Assembly: GCF_003326675.1 (NCBI RefSeq)
Contig: NZ_JPWF01000002.1
Coordinates: 186,001-250,000, forward strand
Source: Thalassospira profundimaris
GTDB taxonomy: Bacteria; Pseudomonadota; Alphaproteobacteria; Rhodospirillales; Thalassospiraceae
Reading direction: 5' to 3'
Length of the DNA: 64,000 nucleotides
Below are positions 33,909-42,683 of the stretch, one piece after another. Numbering within the stretch: position 1 is the first letter of the stretch; each line of letters opens with the position of its first letter. Both the position numbers and the translations under genes were made by a program. The notes below the pieces were generated by a model, which saw only the letters and a program-made list of their open reading frames with translations, searched no databases and had not been told where the DNA came from.

Positions 33909-35531
33909 ATGAAAAAGCCATCGCCCACATCCCAACAGGAACCAACACAGTCCATTGATTTGGACCGGGACGGCAATGCTGCGGAACTGTTTGCCGCACT
34001 TCTTGATACCGCAGATACAGGACTGGTCGCGCTTGCCCCTGACCGGACAATTTGCCATTGGAACCAATGGATGCAGACCCGGTCGGGCCTTAGTTCCCAG
34101 GAGGTCATGGGCAAGGCACTTCACGACGTCTTTCCCGAAACCGGAATGGGACGCGTCAGTGTCGCGATTGAGGACTGCCTGAAATTCGGGATGCCTGCGG
34201 TCATATCCCCGTCGCTTAATCAGGGGGCCTTGCCGCTGTCGCCCTTGCCGCAATTTGCCGCAAGCTTTGACCGGATGGAGCAATCCATTCGTGTCCATCC
34301 GATCAAGACCAAGAATAACGGCACACTCTGTTCGCTGATTATCCGGGATGTGACGCTTGCCGTACAGCGCGACCGTCTGTTGCGCAAACAGGCATCCGAA
34401 CTGGCCGATCTTGTCACCCAGTCAAAACGCAGCGAAGACCGCACGAAGGCGATACTGCAAAATACCATCGATGCCATTCTTGTTGCATCCGATGACGGGA
34501 CAATTGAACCATTGAATTCCCGCGCACAGGAACTGTGCGGCCCGGAAGGCGATCCGGAATTGCGCAACATCATCCGGTTCCTGTTGCCTGACAGCGACCA
34601 TATCCAGATCACAGCCCCACCACCCGACCGGTTATTGACCGATCTTGGCACCGGTGTGATCGAGGTCCTCGCCTTTACCAAAACTGGCCGTACCGTGCCG
34701 CTTGAAGTCGCCATCAGCCATTTTTCCGCTGATCAGCGGTATCACTACATCATTACGCTGCGCGATATTTCCCAGCGCAAGCGTCATGAGATGGAAATTC
34801 AGCGCACCATGGCCGAACTTGAACGGTCCAACAGCGAACTTGAACAGTTTGCCTATGCAGCATCCCACGACTTGCAGGAGCCGCTTCGGATGGTGTCGAG
34901 CTATACCCAATTGATCGCGCGTCGCTATCAGGGGCAGCTTGACGATACAGCTGATGAATTCATCCATTATGCGGTTGATGGCACACAGCGCATGCAGCGG
35001 ATGATTGATGATCTTCTGACCCTGTCGCGGGTCGGTCGACATGGCAAACCGTTCCACCCCGTACCGCTCGATGATCTGTTTGATGCCATTGTCGTCAATT
35101 TCAAACGCGCTGGTTCTGCCCCCGAAGGCAATATTGTCCGTGAAGGACATCTGCCAACTGTGACCGGGGATGCCAGCCAGTTGCTTTTGCTGTTCCAGAA
35201 TCTGGTGTCAAACGGCCTGAAATACAGTGATCCCGAAAACGGACGCGTGCGGATCTTTGCCGCCGACACACCCGGCAGCTATCGAATATTCGTTGCCGAT
35301 AACGGCATCGGTATCGACCCGCAATATCACGAAACCATTTTCGAGATTTTCAAACGTCTGCACGGATATGGGGATTATGCCGGAACGGGGATCGGTCTTG
35401 CCATCTGTAAAAAGATCACCGACCGACATGGCGGAATACTTAGCGTGACCAGTGCCCCGGGCGAAGGAAGCACCTTCTGCGTCGAGCTTCCCAAGGAATT
35501 GCCGATTGTCGCCGCTACGGAAAGCATGTAG
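33909..35531 (+). CDS. PAS-domain sensor histidine kinase, cytosolic
   Basis: The 540-residue protein has no membrane segment. Two PAS-like regions (about 25-150 and 180-290) precede a short coiled coil (ELERSNSELEQ) and an HisKA domain with His320 in ASHDLQEPLRMVSSY, the phytochrome-related kinase type. The ATPase domain shows NLVSNGLKYSD, DNGIGID, a hybrid loop IFKRLHGYGDYAGTGIGL and a terminal GEGSTFCVELP. ATG 33909 follows GGTGAGG; GTG 33900 is an alternative. It probably phosphorylates the receiver two genes upstream. Confidence 0.9.
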   Translation: MKKPSPTSQQEPTQSIDLDRDGNAAELFAALLDTADTGLVALAPDRTICHWNQWMQTRSGLSSQEVMGKALHDVFPETGMGRVSVAIEDCLKFGMPAVISPSLNQGALPLSPLPQFAASFDRMEQSIRVHPIKTKNNGTLCSLIIRDVTLAVQRDRLLRKQASELADLVTQSKRSEDRTKAILQNTIDAILVASDDGTIEPLNSRAQELCGPEGDPELRNIIRFLLPDSDHIQITAPPPDRLLTDLGTGVIEVLAFTKTGRTVPLEVAISHFSADQRYHYIITLRDISQRKRHEMEIQRTMAELERSNSELEQFAYAASHDLQEPLRMVSSYTQLIARRYQGQLDDTADEFIHYAVDGTQRMQRMIDDLLTLSRVGRHGKPFHPVPLDDLFDAIVVNFKRAGSAPEGNIVREGHLPTVTGDASQLLLLFQNLVSNGLKYSDPENGRVRIFAADTPGSYRIFVADNGIGIDPQYHETIFEIFKRLHGYGDYAGTGIGLAICKKITDRHGGILSVTSAPGEGSTFCVELPKELPIVAATESM

Positions 35532-35538
35532 CTTGCAG

Positions 35539-35554
35539 TTTACGTAAGCGTAAA
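35539..35554. promoter_or_regulatory. LiuR-like operator, TTTACG-N4-CGTAAA
   Basis: The perfect palindrome TTTACGTAAGCGTAAA lies 15 bases before the MerR gene and just after the kinase stop. It resembles, from memory, the TTTACGTnnACGTAAA-type sites of LiuR regulators, suggesting autoregulation. Confidence 0.65.
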
Positions 35555-35569
35555 GATGATTGAGCCCCA

Positions 35570-35953
35570 ATGACCGACAGCTATTCCATCACCGACCTTG
35601 CCCGCGAGTTCGAAGTTACCACCCGAACCATCCGGTTTTATGAAGATCAGGAACTGATCTCGCCCGAACGCCACGGCCAGACGCGGATTTATAGCCAACG
35701 TGATCGCGTGCGGTTGCGGTTGATCATGCGCGGTAAGCGTCTTGGATTTTCGCTTAAGGAAATTCGCGACCTGCTTGATCTCTATGACGGGGATCGCAGC
35801 GAAGTAACGCAGCTGACAACCCTTGTCGACAAGATCAACGAACGTCGCGATACCCTGCGCAAACAGCGCGAGGATATTGATGCGACACTTGATGAACTTG
35901 ATAAGCTTGAAGAAACCTGTCAGGGCGAACTGACCCGCAAAAAGACTGGCTGA
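35570..35953 (+). CDS. MerR family regulator, LiuR-like
   Basis: The 127-residue protein has a MerR winged HTH at the start (YSITDLAREFEVTTRTIRFY, then HGQTRIYSQRDRVRLRLI), and a dimerising coiled coil at residues ~75-120 (VDKINERRDTLRKQREDID). The C-terminus has a single Cys and no metal-binding loop, so it is not a metal sensor. The sequence type fits LiuR, which controls leucine/isovalerate catabolism in proteobacteria. No liu gene is in this window, so the targets would be elsewhere. The palindrome at 35539-35554 overlaps its likely promoter. Confidence 0.85.
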   Translation: MTDSYSITDLAREFEVTTRTIRFYEDQELISPERHGQTRIYSQRDRVRLRLIMRGKRLGFSLKEIRDLLDLYDGDRSEVTQLTTLVDKINERRDTLRKQREDIDATLDELDKLEETCQGELTRKKTG

Positions 35954-35984
35954 TCAAGGTCATGCCGATCAGGTGACGATCACC

Positions 35985-36386
35985 TTATTGCCCGGCTTCG
36001 ACTGAAACCGATGACTTGGACAGACGGGCTTCCGATGGACGCGACAGGATAAAACAACTGACCGGGATTGCAACCAGCACCTGGATCATCACCACCCAGC
36101 GGTTTTCAATAAAGATCAGAGATGCGGTGATTACCACTGCAAATGCCAGCATCGCCAACATCTTGGCCCGGCGATTGATCACACCATGTTCGTTCCACTG
36201 ACGGATCGAGGAACCAAATCGCGGATGGTTGCAAATCCAGTCATGCAGGCGCGGCGATCCCTTGGCAAACAACCATGCGGCCAACAGCATGAAAGGTGTT
36301 GTCGGCAGCAATGGCAAAAAAATCCCGATGACGCCAAGACCAACCGAAAGCCACCCAAGGGCAAGATAAAGATGCGAGACACGCAC
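35985..36386 (-). CDS. DUF454 (YbaN family) inner membrane protein
   Basis: The 133-residue protein has three or four membrane helices and the YbaN signature GVIGIFLPLLPTTPFMLLA followed by AKGSPRLHDWICNHPRFG. Function is unknown in the family. GTG 36386 is chosen because AGGAAA stands eight bases upstream and the length then matches the family; the longer frame from TTG 36470 adds a poorly supported 28 residues. It converges on the MerR gene with a 31-base gap and is divergent from arfB. Confidence 0.82.
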   Translation of the reverse strand: MRVSHLYLALGWLSVGLGVIGIFLPLLPTTPFMLLAAWLFAKGSPRLHDWICNHPRFGSSIRQWNEHGVINRRAKMLAMLAFAVVITASLIFIENRWVVMIQVLVAIPVSCFILSRPSEARLSKSSVSVEAGQ

Positions 36387-36537
36387 GATAGATTTCCTGT
36401 TTACAGCCCGTCCCACCCCTGACAGGTTAGACGCCTGTAATTTAGGCGCTGTGATTGCGAAATTCAACAAATAGCCGACTATTATACTCAGTTATTTTCA
36501 GTTCCCTCCAACTGTTTGAAATTCCCTGCGGTTCATC

Positions 36538-36954
36538 ATGCTTGAAATTGAAAATGGCCTTTATCTGGATGAACGCCATCTGCACTTTCAGTTTGTGCGT
36601 GCATCCGGTCCGGGCGGGCAAAACGTCAACAAGGTTTCAACGGCTGTGCAAATGCGCGTCCGTATCGACGACCTGACGGAACTGCCCCAACGGGTCCGCG
36701 ACCGTTTGCGCGAACTGGCCGGCAGCAAGCTGACCAACGAGGGGGAAATCATCTTTGACGCCCAACGTCACCGCACACAGGAACGCAATAAACAGGATGC
36801 GATTGAACGGTTGCTTGCATTGCTGCGCAAAGCGGCCGAGCGCAAGAAATACCGGGTCAAAACCCGCCCGTCCCTGTCGGCCAAACGCAAACGCGTCGAC
36901 AGCAAAAAGAAGCGCGGCGACGTCAAGAAAATGCGCCAGCGCCCGATTGACTGA
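36538..36954 (+). CDS. arfB: Ribosome rescue peptidyl-tRNA hydrolase ArfB
   Basis: The 138-residue protein resembles ArfB/YaeJ/ICT1: an RF1-like catalytic domain with the GGQ motif at residues 26-28 (RASGPGGQNVNKVST) and a very basic C-terminal tail (KKYRVKTRPSLSAKRKRVDS, then KKKRGDVKKMRQR). The tail enters the empty mRNA channel of a stalled ribosome and the GGQ loop releases the nascent chain. It provides a tmRNA-independent rescue route. It is a single gene with its own upstream space. Confidence 0.94.
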   Translation: MLEIENGLYLDERHLHFQFVRASGPGGQNVNKVSTAVQMRVRIDDLTELPQRVRDRLRELAGSKLTNEGEIIFDAQRHRTQERNKQDAIERLLALLRKAAERKKYRVKTRPSLSAKRKRVDSKKKRGDVKKMRQRPID

Positions 36955-37008
36955 CCTCCGAGGAAGCTGGCTACCTCAATCTGGGCAGTCACCAAAGGCT
37001 GCTTGAAG

Positions 37009-37602
37009 TCAGGAAAGCGGGCATTTATGCAGCCAGTCATCCATAAGGGCCGCCATTTCCACCGTATCAAGACCCGTTTGCGACAAAGACTGCCAGGTTG
37101 AAAATTGCAGAGCATGACGTGCAACCGCCTGACAAAGCTTGGCCTTTTGTCGGGCACCGGGTTGGTGGACCAGAACGTCTATTGCCAGCATTTCAAGATA
37201 ACCATCAAACTTGGCCATTTTACCGTCAAGAACAGCGATACAACCTCGGTCGCGATCATATTGCGCCCACATCTGGGCGGTTTCGCTGTAATATTGATAA
37301 AGCATACTAAGGATCGCAATTCCCCAATCCACTGGCGCGACGGATGCACGCCATTCCTGTGGATCCGGCGGCGGGTTAAGGTCAAACCAACGAGCCAAAC
37401 TGACATCAAGCAATTCATGTTCTTCGGGGAAATGACGATAAATGGTCAGTCGCTGAACCCCGGCGCGGTCTGCGATGGCACTTATGGTTGTCTGTAGCGG
37501 GCCGACTTCGGCATGCAAAGCAATGGCTGCCTCAACGATTTTCAGATGTGTTTGATGCTGCTGATCGGCACGCAACCCCTTTGTGTATTTACGTTTTGAC
37601 AT
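37009..37602 (-). CDS. TetR family transcriptional regulator
   Basis: The 197-residue protein has a TetR HTH (HLKIVEAAIALHAEVGPLQT, then ISAIADRAGVQRLTIYRHFP) after a basic tail. The C-terminal ligand domain is helical and not assignable to a subfamily. ATG 37602 and ATG 37617 are both possible, and neither has a strong ribosome site. It is divergent from the acyl-ACP thioesterase gene, and a pair of TGATCA palindromes lies in the shared gap, so control of the thioesterase is a reasonable guess. Confidence 0.87.
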   Translation of the reverse strand: MSKRKYTKGLRADQQHQTHLKIVEAAIALHAEVGPLQTTISAIADRAGVQRLTIYRHFPEEHELLDVSLARWFDLNPPPDPQEWRASVAPVDWGIAILSMLYQYYSETAQMWAQYDRDRGCIAVLDGKMAKFDGYLEMLAIDVLVHQPGARQKAKLCQAVARHALQFSTWQSLSQTGLDTVEMAALMDDWLHKCPLS

Positions 37603-37663
37603 TTCAACAAACACCATCGTTACATATTATCGCACCAAACTGCCTCTCTACCATTAATTCAAA

Positions 37664-37679
37664 TGATCACATATGATCA
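37664..37679. promoter_or_regulatory. Candidate TetR operator, TGATCA-N4-TGATCA
   Basis: Two palindromic TGATCA hexamers are separated by CATA, forming a 16-base palindrome in the divergent promoter between the TetR gene and the thioesterase gene. Flanks (AAA and CTG) are not symmetric. Confidence 0.5.
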
Positions 37680-37797
37680 CTGGATTAACAACCTGCAATT
37701 TCACACGGGTTGCAGCAGCCTTGCTTTGCAATGCGTGTTTGCACTGACTGAACCGGCTTCCTATAAATGAATTGGCAAACACAGGCAGGTACAAGAC

Positions 37798-38580
37798 ATG
37801 ACAATTGATTGGGACCACATCGCCAAGGCAACCTTGCCCGCCCATTGCGGATGGCGGGGGACCTATCGCGTCCGTTATTCGGAAATTGGCGAGAACGGCA
37901 AAGTCATGATGCCTGCCCTTGCCGATTACATGCAGGATGCTGCGGGCTGGGGGGCGCGCATTCTGAAACTGGCCTATGACGATACGGTTGATCAGGGCAT
38001 TGCCTGGGTTCTGGCCCGTATGGTCATTTATATCCGCGACTATCCGGGGAATGGCGAAGATATTCTCGTGGAAACATGGCCATCCGGCGTATCGCGCCGG
38101 GTTGCGACCCGCGATTTCCGCCTTACTAACGCCAAGGGCGACGTGATCGGTGTTGCCCAAAGTTACTGGGTGATGTTTGATTTACGTGAACGGCGCGCAG
38201 CACAATGGCCAGACTGGATAGAGGAACGCCTTCCCAACCCGCCCGGCCCGAAACTAATTGAACCGCCCTTGCGCCCGGCCACCAGCACCGATCCCCTGCC
38301 CGCCATCGACACCATCAAGGCACGGCCATCTGATCTTGATCTGTATGGGCATGTAAACAATGTGCGTTTGATGCAGTGGGTTCTGGGGGCGGCTGGATCG
38401 AACAACCGTCCGGATTTCCACCCAGAAAGCCTTGATATCCAGTTCCGCACCGAATGCCGGGTCCATGAACGCGTTGAACTGCGTCATGCCAATGGCTTTG
38501 CCGCCGTCAGTCGCGAAGAAGATGGCACCGACCTTGTCCGTGCGCATATAGTGCCAGGTAATCGGCTTGCACTGGCATAA
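37798..38580 (+). CDS. Acyl-ACP thioesterase (FatA/FatB-like)
   Basis: The 260-residue protein has two hot-dog domains. The first shows the family start RGTYRVRYSEIGENGKVMMP with LADYMQDAAGWGA; the second has RPSDLDLYGHVNNVRLMQWV, a conserved His-Asn region of acyl-ACP thioesterases. Such enzymes release fatty acids from acyl carrier protein; bacterial members set chain length or feed membrane turnover. It is a single gene divergent from a TetR regulator that may respond to its product. The next gene, rnhB, converges with a 45-base gap. Confidence 0.85.
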   Translation: MTIDWDHIAKATLPAHCGWRGTYRVRYSEIGENGKVMMPALADYMQDAAGWGARILKLAYDDTVDQGIAWVLARMVIYIRDYPGNGEDILVETWPSGVSRRVATRDFRLTNAKGDVIGVAQSYWVMFDLRERRAAQWPDWIEERLPNPPGPKLIEPPLRPATSTDPLPAIDTIKARPSDLDLYGHVNNVRLMQWVLGAAGSNNRPDFHPESLDIQFRTECRVHERVELRHANGFAAVSREEDGTDLVRAHIVPGNRLALA

Positions 38581-38625
38581 CATCTGGCAGGACGCCCTTG
38601 GACGCCTTGGCGTGATCAAGGGCGC

Positions 38626-39249
38626 CTATTGCGTCCCCATCATGGCGTCATACAGATCGGCAATCGGCTTAAAGCTTTTGCGATGATGGGGCGTCGGACC
38701 AACATCACCCAAACCTGCCATGTGCTTTTTAACCCCATAGCCAGCATTGCCTTCCCATCCAAAGAACGGGTAGCGAACAGCCAGACGTGCCATAGCGCGA
38801 TCCCGAACCACCTTGGCAACAATTGATGCCGCAGCAATCGAAAGCGATTTGCTGTCGCCCTTGACCACGGTTTCAACACTGCACGGCAAACCGGGATCGC
38901 GATTACCGTCCACAAGCGCCTGATCAGGCACACGGGACAAATGATCCACCGCACGGCGCATCGCAACATAGGTCGCCTGAAGAATGTTGATCTGATCAAT
39001 CTCGCGGACAGATGCCGCACCAATGCCAACTTCGGCACATTCCATGATTACATCAAACAGTTTGTCGCGTTTTTTGGCTGAAAGCTTTTTGGAATCATTA
39101 AGCTCTGCCAGCAGGACAGAAGGCAGCCGTTCATCCCGGGGCAGGATCACCGCCGCCGCTACGACCGGCCCGGCGAGAGGCCCACGGCCGACTTCATCAA
39201 TCCCGGCAATGCGTCCCTGATACTGATCTTCGATGACAAAATCTGGCAT
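38626..39249 (-). CDS. rnhB: Ribonuclease HII
   Basis: The 207-residue protein has the RNase HII motif GIDEVGRGPLAGPVVAAAV with Asp18 and Glu19, then LNDSKKLSAKKRDKL, the Asp in ALVDGN and KGDSKSLSIAAASIVAKVVR. It cleaves RNA in RNA/DNA hybrids and at single ribonucleotides in DNA. The length is standard and all acidic residues are present. It is a single minus-strand gene. Confidence 0.96.
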   Translation of the reverse strand: MPDFVIEDQYQGRIAGIDEVGRGPLAGPVVAAAVILPRDERLPSVLLAELNDSKKLSAKKRDKLFDVIMECAEVGIGAASVREIDQINILQATYVAMRRAVDHLSRVPDQALVDGNRDPGLPCSVETVVKGDSKSLSIAAASIVAKVVRDRAMARLAVRYPFFGWEGNAGYGVKKHMAGLGDVGPTPHHRKSFKPIADLYDAMMGTQ

Positions 39250-39350
39250 GGCGTTGGTGTCTCTTTGTTTCCACCGTCATAGCAAGCGGCCCGTGCATGG
39301 ACAATATCGCAGTTTAACCGACCGCGTTAGACGTCCTGCATGCAAACTTC

Positions 39351-39851
39351 TTATCGGGCCTCATCAGGCCCAATCGAATAGTGAACATAATCGTTACATG
39401 AAATATCCGCGATCATACCAAGTCGTTCTGCCAGTTTACATGATGCCAGATTGGCCGGATCAATTGCGGCAACGATCCGGGGTAGTTCAAGATGATTGAG
39501 ACCATGATCCAGGATGGTACCTGCTGCTTCGAACGCGATACCTTTTCCCCAGTAATCAGGATGCAGTCGCCAACCGATTTCAATATCGGGACCTGTTCCA
39601 TCCTCGGGAATCAGAAGGACCCAGCCAATGAATTTGTCCGGGTCCTGTTTGGCAAAGATTGACCAATAGCCCAACCCGATCCCGTAATCCTGACTAATCC
39701 TGTCCTTGATAAAGGTGCGGTGACGGCCCGGCTCATCCCAAGGCCCGGCAACGAAATCGAGCACGCCCGGGGCGATGTCCATGGCAAGGCAGGCATCAAA
39801 ATCATCCATGGTGCGCGGACGCAGAATCAGTCGTTGGGTTTCGAAATTCAT
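39351..39851 (-). CDS. GNAT family N-acetyltransferase, RimJ/RimL type
   Basis: The 166-residue protein opens with NFETQRLILRPRTMDDFDAC, the usual start of the RimJ/RimL subgroup. The acetyl-CoA region is EIGWRLHPDYWGKGIAFEAA, followed by RIVAAIDPANLASCKLAERLGM. Members acetylate ribosomal protein N-termini or small molecules; the substrate here is unknown. The longest frame reaches 40073 but crosses the mrp terminator, so ATG 39851 is used. Confidence 0.88.
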   Translation of the reverse strand: MNFETQRLILRPRTMDDFDACLAMDIAPGVLDFVAGPWDEPGRHRTFIKDRISQDYGIGLGYWSIFAKQDPDKFIGWVLLIPEDGTGPDIEIGWRLHPDYWGKGIAFEAAGTILDHGLNHLELPRIVAAIDPANLASCKLAERLGMIADISCNDYVHYSIGPDEAR

Positions 39852-39902
39852 GCATCCATGTCCGATCAATTCATCCTCGTACGCCAAAGCACACACCATA
39901 AC

Positions 39903-39932
39903 AAAACGGCACCGGAAGACCGGTGCCGTTTT
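39903..39932 (-). terminator. Intrinsic terminator of the mrp operon
   Basis: AAAACGGCACCGG pairs perfectly with CCGGTGCCGTTTT around AAGA. It lies 22 bases past the mrpG stop in the direction of transcription. Confidence 0.85.
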
Positions 39933-39954
39933 CAAATCACAGGTCCCCTGCCTT

Positions 39955-40359
39955 TCAGGTTTCCTTTTCCTTGTATTCTTCGCTGGGGTCATAGCCTTCT
40001 GGCCCGACCGGATCAAAAGTGGCCCAGCCTTCATTCTGCTTGGAAGGTGGCAGATCCTTGTTCGGGTCCACATTCAACAGCATATAGGCCTTGGCAATCA
40101 GATTGGCGGTGATCGGCGCTGTCAGGAAGATGAACAGCGTGATCAGCAATTCATGAATGGTGAAATGCCCGCGTTCAATCCAGAAGAACAGCATCGACGC
40201 AATCAGAATGCCACCAAGGCCAACAGTACTTGCCTTGGTCGGCGCATGAAGACGCGGCAGCAAATCTTTCAGCTTGATCATCCCGAATGACCCGATCAGC
40301 AAGAACAGCCCGCCAATCACGATCAGAAGCGAAATGATGACTTCAACAAAAAACGGCAT
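39955..40359 (-). CDS. mrpG: Mrp Na+/H+ antiporter subunit G
   Basis: The 134-residue protein has three membrane helices and the MrpG/PhaG signature: GSFGMIKLKDLLPRLHAPTKASTVG, then LITLFIFLTAPITANLIAKA. Its C-terminus extends ~35 residues as a polar tail. It is the last gene of a six-gene operon, 12 bases after mrpF. All Mrp subunits are needed for the complex, which exports Na+ in exchange for H+ and supports pH and salt tolerance. Confidence 0.94.
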   Translation of the reverse strand: MPFFVEVIISLLIVIGGLFLLIGSFGMIKLKDLLPRLHAPTKASTVGLGGILIASMLFFWIERGHFTIHELLITLFIFLTAPITANLIAKAYMLLNVDPNKDLPPSKQNEGWATFDPVGPEGYDPSEEYKEKET

Positions 40360-40371
40360 CTTGTCGCTCCC

Positions 40372-40641
40372 TTATTCGATGATGTCGCCACGCAAGACGA
40401 ACTTGCAATAGGCGACGGTTGACACAAAACCGAACATCGCAAACAGCAACGCCCCTTCGAAATACATCGCGGTTGCCTGACCGATCCCGAACAGCACCAA
40501 CAATGCAATTGCGTTGATCGCCATGGTATCAACCGCCAGAACCCGGTCCGCCGTGGTTGGCCCGACGGTCAAACGATACAGGTTCATCAAAAGCGCCAGC
40601 GCCACACAGACGAAGCCGAAATTCAGTGCATATTCGATCAT
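40372..40641 (-). CDS. mrpF: Mrp Na+/H+ antiporter subunit F
   Basis: The 89-residue protein has three membrane helices and the MrpF pattern YRLTVGPTTADRVLAVDTMAI. Its start overlaps the end of mrpE by four bases, so the two are translationally coupled. The small hydrophobic subunit belongs to the membrane domain of the antiporter. Confidence 0.93.
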   Translation of the reverse strand: MIEYALNFGFVCVALALLMNLYRLTVGPTTADRVLAVDTMAINAIALLVLFGIGQATAMYFEGALLFAMFGFVSTVAYCKFVLRGDIIE

Positions 40642-41129
40642 TCGAAAATCTCCTTCAGACGGCGTTCGTAGCGGTTCTTGATATCGTCAACCACGCCCTG
40701 GCCATCCGGGGCATGAAGACAATGAACCAGAAGACTTTTGGCATCAGCACTAAGATCAATCGTCACCGTCCCCGGCGTCATGGTGATGGTGCCGGCAAGG
40801 GTGGTGATTGCCTCGGGCGAGGTCAGTTCAAGCGGAACAACAACGCATTTTGACTCAAGGCTTTCGGTCTTGCGAAACAGGATCAATCCGGCAACCACAA
40901 CGTTGGCCACCAGAATGTCCCACATGACGATCAAGCCATATTCACAGATCGCATAGGCATTGCGTACCTTGGGACGACCCGGCCAGAAATTGGCCGTGAT
41001 CAGCGGAATAACCACCGCAAGAACAAGGCCAAAGATCACCGCGCCTGCGGAAACCTCGTTGACCAGAAACACCCAGACAATCAGCAACGCCAGTGTCAAA
41101 AGCGGATGGGGGAGATAACGTTTCATCAT
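40638..41129 (-). CDS. mrpE: Mrp Na+/H+ antiporter subunit E
   Basis: The 163-residue protein has N-terminal membrane helices and a cytosolic end, with the MrpE signature MTPGTVTIDLSADAKSLLVHCL. The first two codons are both ATG (41129 and 41126). It lies 21 bases after mrpD and overlaps mrpF by four bases. Confidence 0.93.
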   Translation of the reverse strand: MMKRYLPHPLLTLALLIVWVFLVNEVSAGAVIFGLVLAVVIPLITANFWPGRPKVRNAYAICEYGLIVMWDILVANVVVAGLILFRKTESLESKCVVVPLELTSPEAITTLAGTITMTPGTVTIDLSADAKSLLVHCLHAPDGQGVVDDIKNRYERRLKEIFE

Positions 41130-41150
41130 TATGATCCTTGTCCTTTCCGC

Positions 41151-42683
41151 TTACCGGCCAAGCAATGCCAGGGCGTTTTCGCCCAGCACCGCCTGAATAT
41201 AGCCAGATGTGTTAAAGACCTGTTCGGCAACACCATGCAGGTAGTCGGTGATCGGACCGGCAAAGGCCGTCAAAGCAACCAACCCGCTCAACATGCCGCA
41301 CGCTGCAACGATCGGCAGGACCGGCCATTTCGCACCTTCGACGGTGATTTCACCTTCGACCGATGCGCTTTTCCAGAACAGGACACTGCCTGCACGGCCA
41401 AACCCAATGATGCACATCAGCGACGTCACCAGAATGATTGCCCAGATCCAGACCATGGCATCACTGCCACGGGCGGCATCAAGGATTTGCAACTTACCCA
41501 GGAAGCCACTAAGCGGGGGCATCCCGGCCATGGCAATTGCACCGGCAAAGAACAGAACCGCCATAAAGCCCGACTGATGGAAGGTTGGTGCGGTATGCAG
41601 GCTGTCGCCATATTGACCGCGGCGTGACACTACAAGATCCGCAATCAGGAACAGGGCCGCCGCCGAGAAAGTCGAATGCAGCAGGTAATAAAGACCCGCG
41701 GCAATGCTTTCAGGGGTAAACAGCGCAATCGCAGTCAGAAGCGTCCCCATCGACCCGATCACGGAAAACGCAATCAGACCATTCAGACGCTTGGCCGCCA
41801 GAACCCCGGTCATGCCAAGAACCAGCGTAATAAGCGCGGCTGGTAACAGATAAGGCTGTGCGAGCCAGGACATGTCACCCGCCATATCGCCAAACGCCAG
41901 CGAATAGACACGCAGGACGGAATAGGCACCAACCTTGGTCATGATCGCAAATAGCGCGGCAACCGGTGCCGGTGCATTCGCATATGTTCCCGGAAGCCAG
42001 AAATGGATCGGTACCAGTGCGGCCTTCACACAGAAGACCAGCAGAAGCACCAGCGCCCCTGCGCGCAGAAGGGCCGCATCACCAGGTGCCACATTGGCAA
42101 CCTGAATGGCAAGATCGGCCATGTTCAGCGTGCCAGTGACCGAATAGATCATACCAACACCAAGCAGGAACAGCGCCGAGCCCGTCAGGTTGATGACGAC
42201 ATATTGCATGCCGGCCTTCAGACGTTCTGCCCCCGCGCCATGCAGCATCAAGCCATAAGACGCAATCAGCAGAACTTCGAAGAACACGAACAGGTTGAAC
42301 ACGTCGCCGGTCAGGAAGGCACCGTTCACCCCCATCAGCTGGAACTGGAACAGGGCGTGGAAATGCTTGCCACGCTGATCCCATTCGCTAGAGGCGAACA
42401 GGACAACACCAAGCCCCAGAAGCGATGTCAGGAAAACCATCATCGCCGACAGGCGGTCAAGGACCAGCACAATACCAAATGGTGCCGGCCAATCGGACAA
42501 TGCGTACATTTCCGGGTCATGACCATTGGCAAATACCACAAGCGAAAGCGTCACCCCGACAAGGGCAACCGTCGCCGTGATCGAAAATACGCGCTGCAAC
42601 ACAATGTCATGACGAACCGCCAATACAATCAGGGCGGCCATCACGGCGGGCAGCACTATGGGAACAACAATCCAGTCACCCAT
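41151..42683 (-). CDS. mrpD: Mrp Na+/H+ antiporter subunit D
   Basis: The 510-residue protein is a NuoM/N-like membrane subunit with about 14 helices. The proton-antiporter core shows LFVFFEVLLIASYGLMLHG with its Glu, AALVPIHFWLPGTYANAPAP with the conserved Lys upstream (CVKAALVP), and GMPPLSGFLGKL. It works with MrpA as one of the two large ion-translocating subunits. ATG 42683 shares its A with the TGA of mrpC (TGATG). Confidence 0.95.
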   Translation of the reverse strand: MGDWIVVPIVLPAVMAALIVLAVRHDIVLQRVFSITATVALVGVTLSLVVFANGHDPEMYALSDWPAPFGIVLVLDRLSAMMVFLTSLLGLGVVLFASSEWDQRGKHFHALFQFQLMGVNGAFLTGDVFNLFVFFEVLLIASYGLMLHGAGAERLKAGMQYVVINLTGSALFLLGVGMIYSVTGTLNMADLAIQVANVAPGDAALLRAGALVLLLVFCVKAALVPIHFWLPGTYANAPAPVAALFAIMTKVGAYSVLRVYSLAFGDMAGDMSWLAQPYLLPAALITLVLGMTGVLAAKRLNGLIAFSVIGSMGTLLTAIALFTPESIAAGLYYLLHSTFSAAALFLIADLVVSRRGQYGDSLHTAPTFHQSGFMAVLFFAGAIAMAGMPPLSGFLGKLQILDAARGSDAMVWIWAIILVTSLMCIIGFGRAGSVLFWKSASVEGEITVEGAKWPVLPIVAACGMLSGLVALTAFAGPITDYLHGVAEQVFNTSGYIQAVLGENALALLGR

